Shown here one piece after another: positions 32,779 through 41,021 of a DNA stretch of 44,842 nt. The notes beneath the pieces were generated by a model that worked only from the letters and a program-made list of their open reading frames with translations, was not told the DNA's origin and did not search any database. The DNA is from an uncultured Clostridia bacterium (GTDB taxonomy: Bacteria > Bacillota > Clostridia > Christensenellales > Aristaeellaceae), in contig CAKULG010000021.1 in NCBI GenBank assembly GCA_934667105.1, positions 1 to 44,842 of the forward strand, given 5' to 3'. The stretch's first letter is position 1; each line of letters opens with the position of its first letter. The position numbers were made by a program, and so were the translations under genes.

Positions 32779-34758
32779 TCACAAATCCAGGTCGGTTTCC
32801 GCCACCATTTTGGCGTTTTTCTCAATAAATTCTTTTCTCGGCTCCACTTTATCGCCCATCAGCAGAGTAAAAATTTCATCGGCGGCGATGGCGTCCGCCA
32901 GTTCGAAGCGCTTCATGGTGCGGGTTTCGGGGTTCATGGTGGTGCTCCAAAGCTGCTCGCTGCTCATTTCGCCCAGGCCTTTGTAGCGCTGAATTTCCGC
33001 CTTGGTTTCTCGGCCCAGCTTATCCAGCAGGCTTTGCAGCTCCGCGTCGTCATAGACGTAATATTCCTGCTTGCCCTTTGTCACCTTGTAGAGGGGCGGC
33101 ATGGCGCTGTAGACGTAGCCCTGCTTAATCAGCTCGGGCATATAGCGATAGAAGAAGGTGAGCATCAGGATGCGGATATGCGCGCCGTCCACATCGGCGT
33201 CCGTCATGCAGACGATGCGGTGATAGCGCAGCTTGTCGATATTGAATTCCTGGCCGATGCCGCAGCCGAAGGCGGTGATCATATTTTTGATTTCCTGGTT
33301 GAGGAGAATCTTATCCAGCCGGGTTTTTTCCACGTTGAGGATTTTGCCGCGCAGGGGCAGGATGGCCTGATAATGCCGGTCGCGCCCCGTCTTGGCGCTG
33401 CCGCCGGCGCTGTCGCCCTCCACGATGAAGATTTCGCACTTGGCGGGATCGCGCTCGGTGCAGTCGGCCAGCTTACCGGGCAGGGATGCGCTTTCCAGCA
33501 CGGATTTCCGGCGGGTCAAATCCCGGGCCTTGCGGGCGGCCTCCCGGGCCCGGGCCGCGCCCAGGCAGCGCTCCAGGATGGCCTTGGCCACGGCGGGGTT
33601 TTCCTCCAGGAAGGTGGACAGCCCCTCGCTCACCAGCGCGTCCACAATGGGGCGCACCTCGCTGTTGCCCAGCTTGGATTTGGTCTGCCCCTCGAACTGA
33701 GGCTCGGGCATTTTCACGGAAATCACCGCCGCCAGGGATTCCCGGGTGTCCTCGCCCTTTAAATTGGAATCGCTGTCCTTAAGAATTTTGTATTTGCGGC
33801 CGTAATCGTTAATCACCCGGGTCAGCGCGCTTTGGAAGCCCATCAGGTGGGTGCCGCCCTCGGGGGTGTGGATGTTGTTGGCGAAGGTGTAGATATTCTC
33901 GGTATAGCTGTCGTTATACTGCATGGCAGCCTCCACCAGCACGCCGTTTTTCAGCCCCTCCACATAAATGGGCTCGGGGAAGAGCACCTCTTTATTTTTG
34001 TTGATGTATTTCACAAATTCGCGGATGCCGCCCTCATAATGGAACACGCGTTCCACCGGTTCCTCGGGGCGCTCGTCCCGCAGCACGATGCGAATGCCCT
34101 TGTTGAGGAAGGCCATCTCGCGGATGCGGGTTTTCAGCACGTCGAAAGAAAAATCGATACCCGGATCGAACACGCCCTCCGGGTTCTGCTCGGAGCGAAT
34201 GTCGGGCCAGAACCGCACCGTGGTGCCCGTTTCCGTGGTTTCGCCGATGACGCGCAGATCGTATTGCACTTTGCCGATGTTATATTCCTGCTCGTAAATT
34301 TTGCCGTCCTGGCGCACCTCCACCCGCAGATGCCGGGAAAGGGCGTTCACCACCGACGCGCCCACGCCGTGCAGCCCACCGGACACCTTGTAGCCCTGGC
34401 CGCCGAATTTGCCCCCCGCGTGCAGCACCGTCAGGCACACCTCCACCGCCGGGCGGCCCATCTTGGGATGAATGCCCACGGGAAAGCCGCGGCCGTTATC
34501 CTTTACCGAGACGGAGCCATCCTTGTGCAGGCGCACGATAATTTCCGTGCAGTAGCCCGCCAGGGCCTCGTCGATGGCGTTATCCACGATTTCATAAACG
34601 CAGTGATGCAGGCCCCGGGCGTCGGTGGAGCCGATATACATGCCGGGCCGCCGGCGCACCGCCTCCAGCCCCTCCAGCACCTGAATCTGCGTTTCGTCAT
34701 AATGCGTCCCGTTGGGGGAAATTTCTTCCAACTGCTCCCGTTCCAGATCTTCAGCCAT
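32779..34758 (-). CDS. gyrB: DNA gyrase subunit B
   Basis: A 659-residue ATPase subunit of gyrase. GHKL motifs are EIVDNAIDEALAGYC, VKDNGRGFPVG and GLHGVGASVVNALS. The Toprim domain has EGDSAGGSAK and DADVDGAHIR, with the C-terminal YKGLGEMSSEQLW. I chose the ATG at 34758, with AGGAGG 5 bp upstream; the frame is open for a further 93 codons through the promoter. dnaA, dnaN and recF, frequent gyrB neighbours, are not present here. Confidence 0.97.
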   Translation of the reverse strand: MAEDLEREQLEEISPNGTHYDETQIQVLEGLEAVRRRPGMYIGSTDARGLHHCVYEIVDNAIDEALAGYCTEIIVRLHKDGSVSVKDNGRGFPVGIHPKMGRPAVEVCLTVLHAGGKFGGQGYKVSGGLHGVGASVVNALSRHLRVEVRQDGKIYEQEYNIGKVQYDLRVIGETTETGTTVRFWPDIRSEQNPEGVFDPGIDFSFDVLKTRIREMAFLNKGIRIVLRDERPEEPVERVFHYEGGIREFVKYINKNKEVLFPEPIYVEGLKNGVLVEAAMQYNDSYTENIYTFANNIHTPEGGTHLMGFQSALTRVINDYGRKYKILKDSDSNLKGEDTRESLAAVISVKMPEPQFEGQTKSKLGNSEVRPIVDALVSEGLSTFLEENPAVAKAILERCLGAARAREAARKARDLTRRKSVLESASLPGKLADCTERDPAKCEIFIVEGDSAGGSAKTGRDRHYQAILPLRGKILNVEKTRLDKILLNQEIKNMITAFGCGIGQEFNIDKLRYHRIVCMTDADVDGAHIRILMLTFFYRYMPELIKQGYVYSAMPPLYKVTKGKQEYYVYDDAELQSLLDKLGRETKAEIQRYKGLGEMSSEQLWSTTMNPETRTMKRFELADAIAADEIFTLLMGDKVEPRKEFIEKNAKMVAETDLDL

Positions 34759-34876
34759 ATAATCCTCCTGTTTTTGCCGGGGATGCGCGGCAGACGCGCC
34801 GCGATTTTTATCCTGTTCAGGGGAGCCCGAAAAGGGCCTGTTTTCAGCGCCGCGCAGCGGCGGAACGCTACATTTT

Positions 34877-34921
34877 ATTATAACACATTTCTTCACATTT
34901 TGGAAGCCTTTCTTCACATTT
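34877..34921 (-). promoter_or_regulatory. gyrB promoter with two 13-bp direct repeats
   Basis: Minus strand: -10 TATAAT (34877-34882), 17-bp spacer, weak -35 TTCCAA (34900-34905). AAATGTGAAGAAA occurs twice, at 34888-34900 and 34909-34921, exactly 21 bp (two helical turns) apart, one in the spacer and one upstream of -35. In reverse each contains TTCTTCACA, one mismatch from the DnaA-box pattern TTATNCACA. The leader from here to gyrB is about 110 bp. Confidence 0.6.
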
Positions 34922-34983
34922 AGCGGGCTTTTCTTCCTTATATATTTATGCGCCGCCTTCGTCCTTTTCCACCCCGGGCGGCG

Positions 34984-35012
34984 TTGACAGCGGGCCGCAA
35001 ATCTGATATTCT
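34984..35012 (+). promoter_or_regulatory. Promoter of the small Ada-like exoprotein gene
   Basis: -35 TTGACA (34984-34989), 17-bp spacer, -10 TATTCT (35007-35012), 44 bp before the start codon. Confidence 0.75.
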
Positions 35013-35056
35013 TATTTTGGCAAAAAATCGCACACAAATCACAAAGGAGGCGTGCT

Positions 35057-35449
35057 ATGCGTCAAGGAAAAAGAATCGCTGCGGGCGCTTTTCTGGCGCT
35101 TTTGCTTTTGTTGGCCGGGGCGGCGGCGGAAAACGGCGTTCGGGCGCTGCTGCAAGGGAAAAGCGAGACGGAGGTGGCCGCCTATTACCGGGAAGCCCGG
35201 GAGATTTTGACCCAAGAATACGGCTATACTCCCTTTGGCCGGACGGGCGAACTGCTTTCCCCGGCGGAGGCCGCCCAGCGGCAATATGTGGGCAATAAGC
35301 GCACGAAAAAATTCCACGCCGCCTCCTGCGACGCGGTGCTTTCCATGAAAGAAGAGCGCATGGTTTTCTTTGCCAGCCCAGAAAGCGCCCGGGAGGCGGG
35401 CTATACCCCCTGCGGCGGCTGCTGCCCCGAAGAGACCCCAGCCCCCTGA
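35057..35449 (+). CDS. Small exported protein with Ada-like zinc-binding domain
   Basis: A 130-residue protein. Residues 1-24 are a signal peptide (IAAGAFLALLLLLAGAAA). A short helical region follows (ETEVAAYYREAREILTQEYG). The C-terminal 45 residues resemble the Ada metal-binding domain: YVGNKRTKKFHAASCDAVLS, then SPESAREAGYTPCGGCCP, with Cys in KFHAASC and GYTPCGGCC as likely ligands. Outside Ada this module is found in exported nuclease-like or surface proteins, where its role is unclear. AAAGGAGG precedes the ATG. Confidence 0.7.
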   Translation: MRQGKRIAAGAFLALLLLLAGAAAENGVRALLQGKSETEVAAYYREAREILTQEYGYTPFGRTGELLSPAEAAQRQYVGNKRTKKFHAASCDAVLSMKEERMVFFASPESAREAGYTPCGGCCPEETPAP

Positions 35450-35457
35450 TTTTGAGG

Positions 35458-35487
35458 TTTACATTCCCGCCCGGGGCGTGCTATAAT
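35458..35487 (+). promoter_or_regulatory. Promoter of ebfC-recR
   Basis: -35 TTTACA (35458-35463), 18-bp spacer, -10 TATAAT (35482-35487), 55 bp before ebfC. Confidence 0.7.
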
Positions 35488-35542
35488 ACGAAGGAAAACC
35501 ACAAGGCGGCACGCCCGCTTTTATTTTAAGGAGGATATTACA

Positions 35543-35881
35543 ATGGCGCGAAATCAATTCGGCGGCTTCGGCGGCCCCAATATGCAGCAGCTGATGCGGC
35601 AGGCCCAGAAAATGCAGGAGCAGATGACCAAGGCCCAGGAGGAGCTGGACGAGCAGGTATATGAAGCCAGCGCGGGCGGCGGCATGGTAAGCTGCAAGGT
35701 ATCGGGCAGGCGGGAGCTGCTGGAGCTTACCATCAAGCCCGAGGCCGTGGACCCCGACGATGTGGAAATGCTGCAGGATATGATCCTGGCGGCGGTGAAC
35801 GAGGCCCTGCGCGCAGGGGAAAAGAACCGGGAAGAAACCATGAGCAAGCTGGCCCCGGCCGGAATGGGCGGGATGTTCTGA
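35543..35881 (+). CDS. ebfC: YbaB/EbfC nucleoid-associated protein
   Basis: A 112-residue DNA-binding dimer-forming protein. After a Gly-rich start (FGGFGGPN) a long helix MQQLMRQAQKMQEQMTKAQE is followed by VYEASAGGGMVSCKVSGRRE and LELTIKPEAVDPDDVEMLQD, the usual family pattern, ending in a Gly/Met tail. It is immediately followed by recR (1-bp gap), the conserved ybaB-recR pairing; the dnaX that often precedes is not here. Confidence 0.95.
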   Translation: MARNQFGGFGGPNMQQLMRQAQKMQEQMTKAQEELDEQVYEASAGGGMVSCKVSGRRELLELTIKPEAVDPDDVEMLQDMILAAVNEALRAGEKNREETMSKLAPAGMGGMF

Positions 35882-35882
35882 T

Positions 35883-36482
35883 ATGCCCGACAGCTGCGAT
35901 CCCATCGCCCGCATGGCGCTGCAATTGGCCCGGCTGCCCGGCATCGGGCAGAAAAGCGCCCAGCGCCTGGCCTATCATATCGCCTCCCTGCCCCAGGAGC
36001 AGGTGAAGGAACTGGCCGCCGCCTTGTGGCAGGGGCGGAAGGCCCTGCGTTTCTGCGCCTGCTGCGGCAATTACACCCAGGAGGAGTTGTGCCCCATCTG
36101 CGCCGATGAAAAGCGGCATAACGGCCAGATCTGCGTGGTGCGGGACGCGCGGGATGTGGCCGCCATGGAGCGCATGCGGGATTATCACGGCCTGTATCAT
36201 GTGCTGGGGGGCACGCTTTCCCCCATGGATCATGTGGGGCCGGAGGATATCCGCATCAAGGAACTGCTGGCCCGGCTTTCCACCGAAACGGTGAACGAGG
36301 TGATCCTGGCCACCAATCCGGATATCGAGGGCGAGGCCACCGCGGCCTATATCGCCCGGCTGATTAAGCCCCTGGGGGTGCGCGCCACGCGCATCGCCCA
36401 CGGCGTTCCTGTGGGCAGCGATCTGGAATACGCCGACGAGGTAACGCTGGCCAAGGCCATGGAGGGGCGGCGGGAGCTGTAA
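35883..36482 (+). CDS. recR: Recombination protein RecR
   Basis: A 199-residue recombination mediator acting with RecF/RecO to load RecA at gaps. An N-terminal helix-hairpin-helix (LPGIGQKSAQRLAYHI) is followed by a four-Cys zinc finger (FCACCGNYTQEELCPIC) and a Toprim domain (ICVVRDARDVAAMERM; NPDIEGEATAAYIARL). The start follows ebfC by 1 bp, so the two are translationally coupled. Confidence 0.96.
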   Translation: MPDSCDPIARMALQLARLPGIGQKSAQRLAYHIASLPQEQVKELAAALWQGRKALRFCACCGNYTQEELCPICADEKRHNGQICVVRDARDVAAMERMRDYHGLYHVLGGTLSPMDHVGPEDIRIKELLARLSTETVNEVILATNPDIEGEATAAYIARLIKPLGVRATRIAHGVPVGSDLEYADEVTLAKAMEGRREL

Positions 36483-36539
36483 GCCGCAAAAGCGGCCTTG
36501 CATTTAAGCCGCCGCTTTCCTGCGAAATAGGCGGCGGCG
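36483..36539 (+). terminator. Tandem hairpins after recR
   Basis: GCCGC-AAAA-GCGGC (36484-36497) and GCCGCCGC (36509-36516) with GCGGCGGC (36532-36539) form two stems. No U-tract follows, so read-through into rmuC is likely and this may only lower it. Confidence 0.45.
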
Positions 36540-36580
36540 CATGCCGGCCGTCCGCGCGGCCGCCCGGAAGGAATATACCA

Positions 36581-37975
36581 ATGACAGAATTAAACGCATG
36601 GATTGCAAAGAATTATGGAGCGCTGGCTTTGCTGGCGCTCGTCTTGCTGGCGGCGGGAATCGCTTTGCTGGTTTTGCTGCTGCTGCGGGAAAAGCGCGCC
36701 GCCCAGCTTTCCGCCCGAGCGCTGGATCAGGCGGAGGCCGCCCTGGACGCGGCGGAAACGCTGCTGCGCCGCACGGAGGAAAACGCCCGAACCGCCCTTT
36801 CCCGGGAGGAATTTCTGCGCCAGAGCGAGCTGCTTTCCCAACGCCAGGCCCAGGCCATGGCCGAACGAGGCCGGGACGAGGCCCTGCGCCTGGAGGCCCT
36901 TTCCCAGCGATTGGACGCCTTCGGCACGGCCCAGGAAACGCGGCTGCACCGCATCCAGGAAAAGCTGGATGAAAAGCTGAGCCAGAATGAGGAGCGCATC
37001 GAGCGCATGCGCGCCACGCTGGAGCAAAGCGTGGGCCGCCTGCAAGAGGAAAACGGCAAAAAGCTGGAGGAAATGCGCCAGACGGTGGATGAAAAGCTCC
37101 ACGCCACGCTGGATAAGCGCCTGGGCGAAAGCTTCGCCCTGGTGAATCAGCGGCTGGAGCAGGTGCATAAGGGCCTGGGCGAAATGCAGGCCCTGGCCAA
37201 CGGGGTGGGCGATTTGAAAAAGGTGCTCACCAATGTGAAAACCCGGGGCGTGTGGGGCGAAATGCAGCTGGGCACGCTGCTGAACCAGATGCTGGCCCCC
37301 AGCCAATATGATGAAAACGTGGCCGTCGTGCCGGGCAGCGCCCAGCGGGTGGAATTCGCGGTGAAGCTGCCGGGCCAGGGCGAGGGCACGGTGTATCTTC
37401 CCATCGATTCCAAATTCCCCATCGAGGATTACGAACGCCTTCTGGCCGCCCAGGAGGCGGGGGACGCCGCGCAGATCGCCGCCGCCTCCGCTGCGCTGCA
37501 AACCGCCCTGAAAATCGAGGCCAAGCGCATCGCCTCCAAATATATCGCGCCGCCCCACACCACGGATTTCGCCATCATGTTCCTGCCCCTGGAGGGGCTC
37601 TACGCCGAGGCGCTTCGCGCCCGGGGCCTGTGCGAGGAATTGCAGGAGAAATACCGCATCGCCGTGGCCGGGCCCACCACCTTGAACGCGCTGCTCACCA
37701 GCCTGCAGGTAGGCTTCCGCACGCTGGCCATTGAAAAGCGTTCGGGCGAAGTGTGGCAGCTGCTGGGCGCGGTGAAAACCGAGTTTGGCAATTTTGCAAA
37801 GATTCTGGAAGCCACCCAGAAAAAAATGCACGCCGTCGCCGAATCCATTGAATCCGCCTCCCGCAAAAGCCGCACCATCGAGCGAAAGCTGCGCCAGGTG
37901 GAGGGCCTGGAGGCGGGCGACGCGGCCCGCCTGCTGGGCGCGCCGGAGGAAGAGACGGAGGAGCCCCTGGAATAA
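36581..37975 (+). CDS. rmuC: DNA recombination protein RmuC
   Basis: A 464-residue protein. One N-terminal membrane helix (ALLALVLLAAGIALLVLLLL) is followed by a long coiled coil (about 40-190, with heptads of Ala, Glu and Leu). The RmuC nuclease-like domain begins at about residue 200: LTNVKTRGVWGEMQLGTLL, VEFAVKLPGQGEGTVYLPID, SKFPIEDYERLLAAQE, then IASKYIAPPHTTDFAIMFLP and LQVGFRTLAIEKRSGEVWQ. It limits inversions at short repeats in E. coli. GGAAGGAA precedes the ATG. Confidence 0.93.
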   Translation: MTELNAWIAKNYGALALLALVLLAAGIALLVLLLLREKRAAQLSARALDQAEAALDAAETLLRRTEENARTALSREEFLRQSELLSQRQAQAMAERGRDEALRLEALSQRLDAFGTAQETRLHRIQEKLDEKLSQNEERIERMRATLEQSVGRLQEENGKKLEEMRQTVDEKLHATLDKRLGESFALVNQRLEQVHKGLGEMQALANGVGDLKKVLTNVKTRGVWGEMQLGTLLNQMLAPSQYDENVAVVPGSAQRVEFAVKLPGQGEGTVYLPIDSKFPIEDYERLLAAQEAGDAAQIAAASAALQTALKIEAKRIASKYIAPPHTTDFAIMFLPLEGLYAEALRARGLCEELQEKYRIAVAGPTTLNALLTSLQVGFRTLAIEKRSGEVWQLLGAVKTEFGNFAKILEATQKKMHAVAESIESASRKSRTIERKLRQVEGLEAGDAARLLGAPEEETEEPLE

Positions 37976-38004
37976 CGCGCTTTACGCCGTTTCCCGAATA
38001 CGCA

Positions 38005-38126
38005 TTTTTTCTCTCTTTGCCGACGGAGGACGGACATTGCATTCATCGCTTCGTTCCTCCCCCATCGGCTTTCCTGGAGAGGAACTGAGGAAGAGGGGCT
38101 GGGCCGCCAAAGAACCTCTTGCCCCG
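38005..38126 (+). repeat. Dispersed palindromic repeat, copy H (degenerate hairpin)
   Basis: Modules: TTTTTTCTCTCTTTGCCGACGG, box CCCATCGGCTTTCCTGGAGAGG (38062-38083), then a right arm GCCAAAGAACCTCTTGCCCCG whose left arm has decayed (only AAGAGG/CCTCTT pairs). It lies between rmuC and the DUF4317 gene. Confidence 0.6.
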
Positions 38127-38157
38127 TTCTTCTCCCCATCATCAGAAAGGAATCGCT

Positions 38158-39294
38158 ATGACGAAAAAAGAACTGGCCGAAATTAAGCGGCGCTTTACCT
38201 TGGATCACAACAACATCACCTGCATCCGCGGCTGCTATGTGAACAGCCAGGGCGAGGTGATTTCCGCCTTTTCCCGTTCGCTGGTGGGCATGCCCCAGGA
38301 GGAAGCGGAAAAATACCTGACCATTTTCAAGCGCACCCTGTCGGGGGAGCGGGAGCAAAACCTGCTCACCATCGATTTCACCCCCGAGCAGGTGATGGAC
38401 GGAGCGGAGCATCACCTGCTGATGCGGCTGCGGGATTGCGCGCTGAAGGAGGACGAAATTGTGGAGCAGTTTCTGGAAAAGGCCCGCTCCTCCTTCACGC
38501 TGGAGGAAAACGAGCATTACCTCATCCTGCTTATGCACGACGGCTACGACGTGCCCTATAAAACCCACGACGACGCCTCCGCCCCCGATTTATCCACCGA
38601 GGTGTTCCATTATATCCTTTGCAGCGTGTGCCCGGTGAAGCTGACCAAGCCCGCCCTGGCCTATAACGCGGGGGAAAACGATTTCCGCAGCAAGGAGGCG
38701 GATTGGGTGGTGGGCATGCCCGAAATGGGCTTCATGTTCCCCGCCTTTGAGGAGCGGGCGGCCAATATCTACAACGCCGTGTATTACACCCGCGACACCG
38801 CCCAGACCCACGAGCCCTTTATCCAGGCCGTGTTCGGGGCGCAGCCTCCCGTGCCCGCCGCCGCCCAGAAGGAGGCCTTCCAAAGCGTGCTGCAGGAGGC
38901 CCTGGGGGAGGAATGCAGCTACGAGGTGCTGCAAACGGTGCACGCCCAGGTGATGGATAAGGTGGAGGAGCAGAAAAAGGATAAATCCGCCGCCGAGCCG
39001 CCCCGCATCGATAAGCGCGAGGTGCGCGCCGCCCTGGAGGAATGCGGCGTGACCCTGGCCCGCCAGGAGGCCTTTGAGGAAAAATTCGACGAGGAGTTCG
39101 GCCAATCCGCCGCCCTCACCGCCGCGAACGTATCCAGCCCCAAGCAATTCGAGGTGCGCACCCCCCATGTGGTCATTAAGGTGGCCCCCGATCGCAGCGA
39201 TCTGGTGGAAACCCGCCTCATCGACGGCCTGCCTTACATCCTCATCCGCGCCGAGGAGGGCGTGGAGGTCAACGGCGTAAGCGTGAATATTTAA
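38158..39294 (+). CDS. DUF4317 family protein
   Basis: A 378-residue cytoplasmic protein of the DUF4317 family, widespread in Clostridia and without known function. Typical segments are MTKKELAEIKRRFTLDHNNI near the start, the GCYVNSQGEVISAFSRSL strand, and LCSVCPVKLTKPALAYNA with FRSKEADWVVGMPEMGFMFP in the middle. A charged helical region (EEQKKDKSAAEPPRIDKREV) leads to the C-terminal part. No signal peptide or membrane segment is present. AGAAAGGAA precedes the ATG at 38158. It is flanked on both sides by copies of the dispersed repeat. Confidence 0.88.
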   Translation: MTKKELAEIKRRFTLDHNNITCIRGCYVNSQGEVISAFSRSLVGMPQEEAEKYLTIFKRTLSGEREQNLLTIDFTPEQVMDGAEHHLLMRLRDCALKEDEIVEQFLEKARSSFTLEENEHYLILLMHDGYDVPYKTHDDASAPDLSTEVFHYILCSVCPVKLTKPALAYNAGENDFRSKEADWVVGMPEMGFMFPAFEERAANIYNAVYYTRDTAQTHEPFIQAVFGAQPPVPAAAQKEAFQSVLQEALGEECSYEVLQTVHAQVMDKVEEQKKDKSAAEPPRIDKREVRAALEECGVTLARQEAFEEKFDEEFGQSAALTAANVSSPKQFEVRTPHVVIKVAPDRSDLVETRLIDGLPYILIRAEEGVEVNGVSVNI

Positions 39295-39334
39295 AAGAGA
39301 AGGGATCACGCGAGGGAACCGCTCTTTGAGCCGC

Positions 39335-39476
39335 CCCCCAGAACCTCCAAAGATAAGAAAACCGGCCTGCTTTTCCGTCTCATCCCCTTTTGCGGACGAA
39401 GAAGCAAGCCGTTTTTTATTTTTGTTCCTCCCCATTCTGCTTTCTTGGAAGGGGCCATGGAAACCGTTCTTGTCCC
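39335..39476 (+). repeat. Dispersed palindromic repeat, copy I (right arm missing)
   Basis: GGCCTGCTTTTCC and GAAGAAGCAAGCCG form the small-stem module with T-rich flanks, followed by the box CCATTCTGCTTTCTTGGAAGG (39432-39452) and a left arm GGAAACCGTTCTTG; the right arm is absent because the glycosidase gene ends there. An additional arm-like fragment GGAACCGCTCTTTGAG lies at 39315-39330. Confidence 0.6.
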
Positions 39477-39477
39477 C

Positions 39478-40863
39478 CTACTCCAATTCCAGGGCGCTTC
39501 GTTCGCAGATGACGAGGGGGTAATCCGCCAGGGGCGCTGAGGATAAAACGCGCACCGCCCCGCGATCGGAAACGCAATCCAGAGCGTAAACGCAGCCGTC
39601 CAGGGGATCTGCCAGCACGGGCTCGCGCAGGGCGCGGTCATACAAACCGTCGGTCAGGGGCGTGACCGCGCCGGGAAGAACGGGCGCTTCCTCCTCGATG
39701 TGCGAGGGCCGCCAATAGGCGTATAAGGGCCTGCCCGCCTTCAACAGCGCCGCTTCGCGGATAAAGGTCGTGTCCCCCGTATTTTTCCCCGTGAACGCGG
39801 TGAAATAATAGCCGGAGGGGCCCGTTTCCCCCGCCAGCAGCGTGGCAATCCGGGACAGCGCCTCGTAAGTTTTCTTAGGAGCGTAGGAGCCGCCCTCCAA
39901 AATGCCCCAGCGCGGCGGATTGGGGGCCTGGTAGGAGGCGGTCTGATACAGTTTCATGGTGTGATCCACAATGGAATATATCGAAGTGCGCTTCACGCCC
40001 AGGGCCGCGTCCAGAAAAATATAGCGCATGTGCCCCACCGCCTGCTGCCGCTGGCTGCCCTGGGTGCCGCGGGGCTGCATGCTGCTGCCCTTGGGAAACC
40101 AGGAGGGATAGCCGCATTCGCCGTTCCAGAGTTCGCACGCGGCGTGACCGCTGGCGTCCAGCTGCGCCCGCAGATGCGCCACGCCCCGATCCAGATAGGC
40201 CTCGGGCATGATCTCGTAATTGTGATAGCAGAAAAAATCCAGCCGCCGCACACGGGAAAGAAAACGCCAGGTGAAGCCTGCGGTATCCTCCCGGTTGGGC
40301 AGCGCCCGGCTGGCGCACGCGCCGATTTTCGCCGCCGGATCCGCCCTGCAGATGATTTCCCCCGTCAAATCCACCAGCGCGGCGTATTGCACGGGGTCGG
40401 GGACGGCGGGATACCAGAAATCCTTTAAATCGGGCTCGTTCCAGATTTCATATTCCGTAACCCGGCCCCGGAAATGCGCCGCCAGGGCGGCGACGTAATT
40501 TTTCCAGGCCTCCAGCGCTTCCTCGCCGTAAAGCAGCGGCACGCACCCCACCGCCGTGGGGGAGGAGGCGTTTTTCATGTAAAGGGGGTTGCCAAAGCCC
40601 ACGTTGAACCAGGGCTTCACCCCGCGGATCAAAAGCTGATTCACCACATCGTCCAGCCAGCGAAAATCGTATACGCCCTTTTCCTTCTCGCAGCGGTTCC
40701 AGCCCGTCTGGCACCGGGCGCGCTTGATTCCGGATCGCCCCAGCAAATCATAGCAGCGCCCGGGGTCGAATAGCTCCCGGTCCAGGCATTCAAAGCCTAC
40801 GCTCACCCGGCTGTCCGCGATCGCAGAAGCGGGCTTTATTTTCATCTTTCCCAATCGCTTCAT
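39478..40863 (-). CDS. Clan GH-A glycoside hydrolase (GH39-like)
   Basis: A 461-residue predicted retaining glycosidase with a (beta/alpha)8 barrel. The acid/base Glu143 is in YEIWNEPDLKDFW, and the probable nucleophile Glu249 is in ELWNGECGYPSW. SGIKRARCQTGWNRCEKEKG and FDFRWLDDVV-type segments (here YDFRWLDDVVNQLL) are typical of GH39 beta-xylosidases and related families. A beta-rich C-terminal part follows the barrel (after about 350). No signal peptide, so it acts on imported oligosaccharides. GGAGGAATTG precedes the ATG. It is downstream of the FAD oxidoreductase gene. Confidence 0.8.
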   Translation of the reverse strand: MKRLGKMKIKPASAIADSRVSVGFECLDRELFDPGRCYDLLGRSGIKRARCQTGWNRCEKEKGVYDFRWLDDVVNQLLIRGVKPWFNVGFGNPLYMKNASSPTAVGCVPLLYGEEALEAWKNYVAALAAHFRGRVTEYEIWNEPDLKDFWYPAVPDPVQYAALVDLTGEIICRADPAAKIGACASRALPNREDTAGFTWRFLSRVRRLDFFCYHNYEIMPEAYLDRGVAHLRAQLDASGHAACELWNGECGYPSWFPKGSSMQPRGTQGSQRQQAVGHMRYIFLDAALGVKRTSIYSIVDHTMKLYQTASYQAPNPPRWGILEGGSYAPKKTYEALSRIATLLAGETGPSGYYFTAFTGKNTGDTTFIREAALLKAGRPLYAYWRPSHIEEEAPVLPGAVTPLTDGLYDRALREPVLADPLDGCVYALDCVSDRGAVRVLSSAPLADYPLVICERSALELE

Positions 40864-40880
40864 TCTTCAATTCCTCCAGA

Positions 40881-41003
40881 TTTTCTTTTTCTGTCAGCGG
40901 AGAAGCAAGCCGCTCGCCTGCTTCCTCCCCTTCCCCATTCGGCTTTCTTGGAAGAGGTCTGGGGAAACCATTCTTTGGCCTCCAAAGAATGGTTTCCCCA
41001 GCA
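40881..41003 (+). repeat. Dispersed palindromic repeat, copy J (most complete)
   Basis: The clearest full copy: TTTTCTTTTTCTGTCAGCGG, small stem GAAGCA/TGCTTC, box CCATTCGGCTTTCTTGG (40936-40952), then a perfect 20-bp hairpin (40959-40978 with 40982-41001) with a 3-base loop CCT. It lies between the FAD oxidoreductase stop and the glycosidase start, 20 bp from the former, and may attenuate transcription between them. Confidence 0.8.
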
Positions 41004-41021
41004 TTTTCCACGCCTCGCCCC

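Noticed and set aside
34759..35037. N-terminal extension of GyrB
   Set aside because: The extra 93 codons cover the promoter and leader; the ATG at 34758 has an ideal AGGAGG and gives the normal GyrB start.
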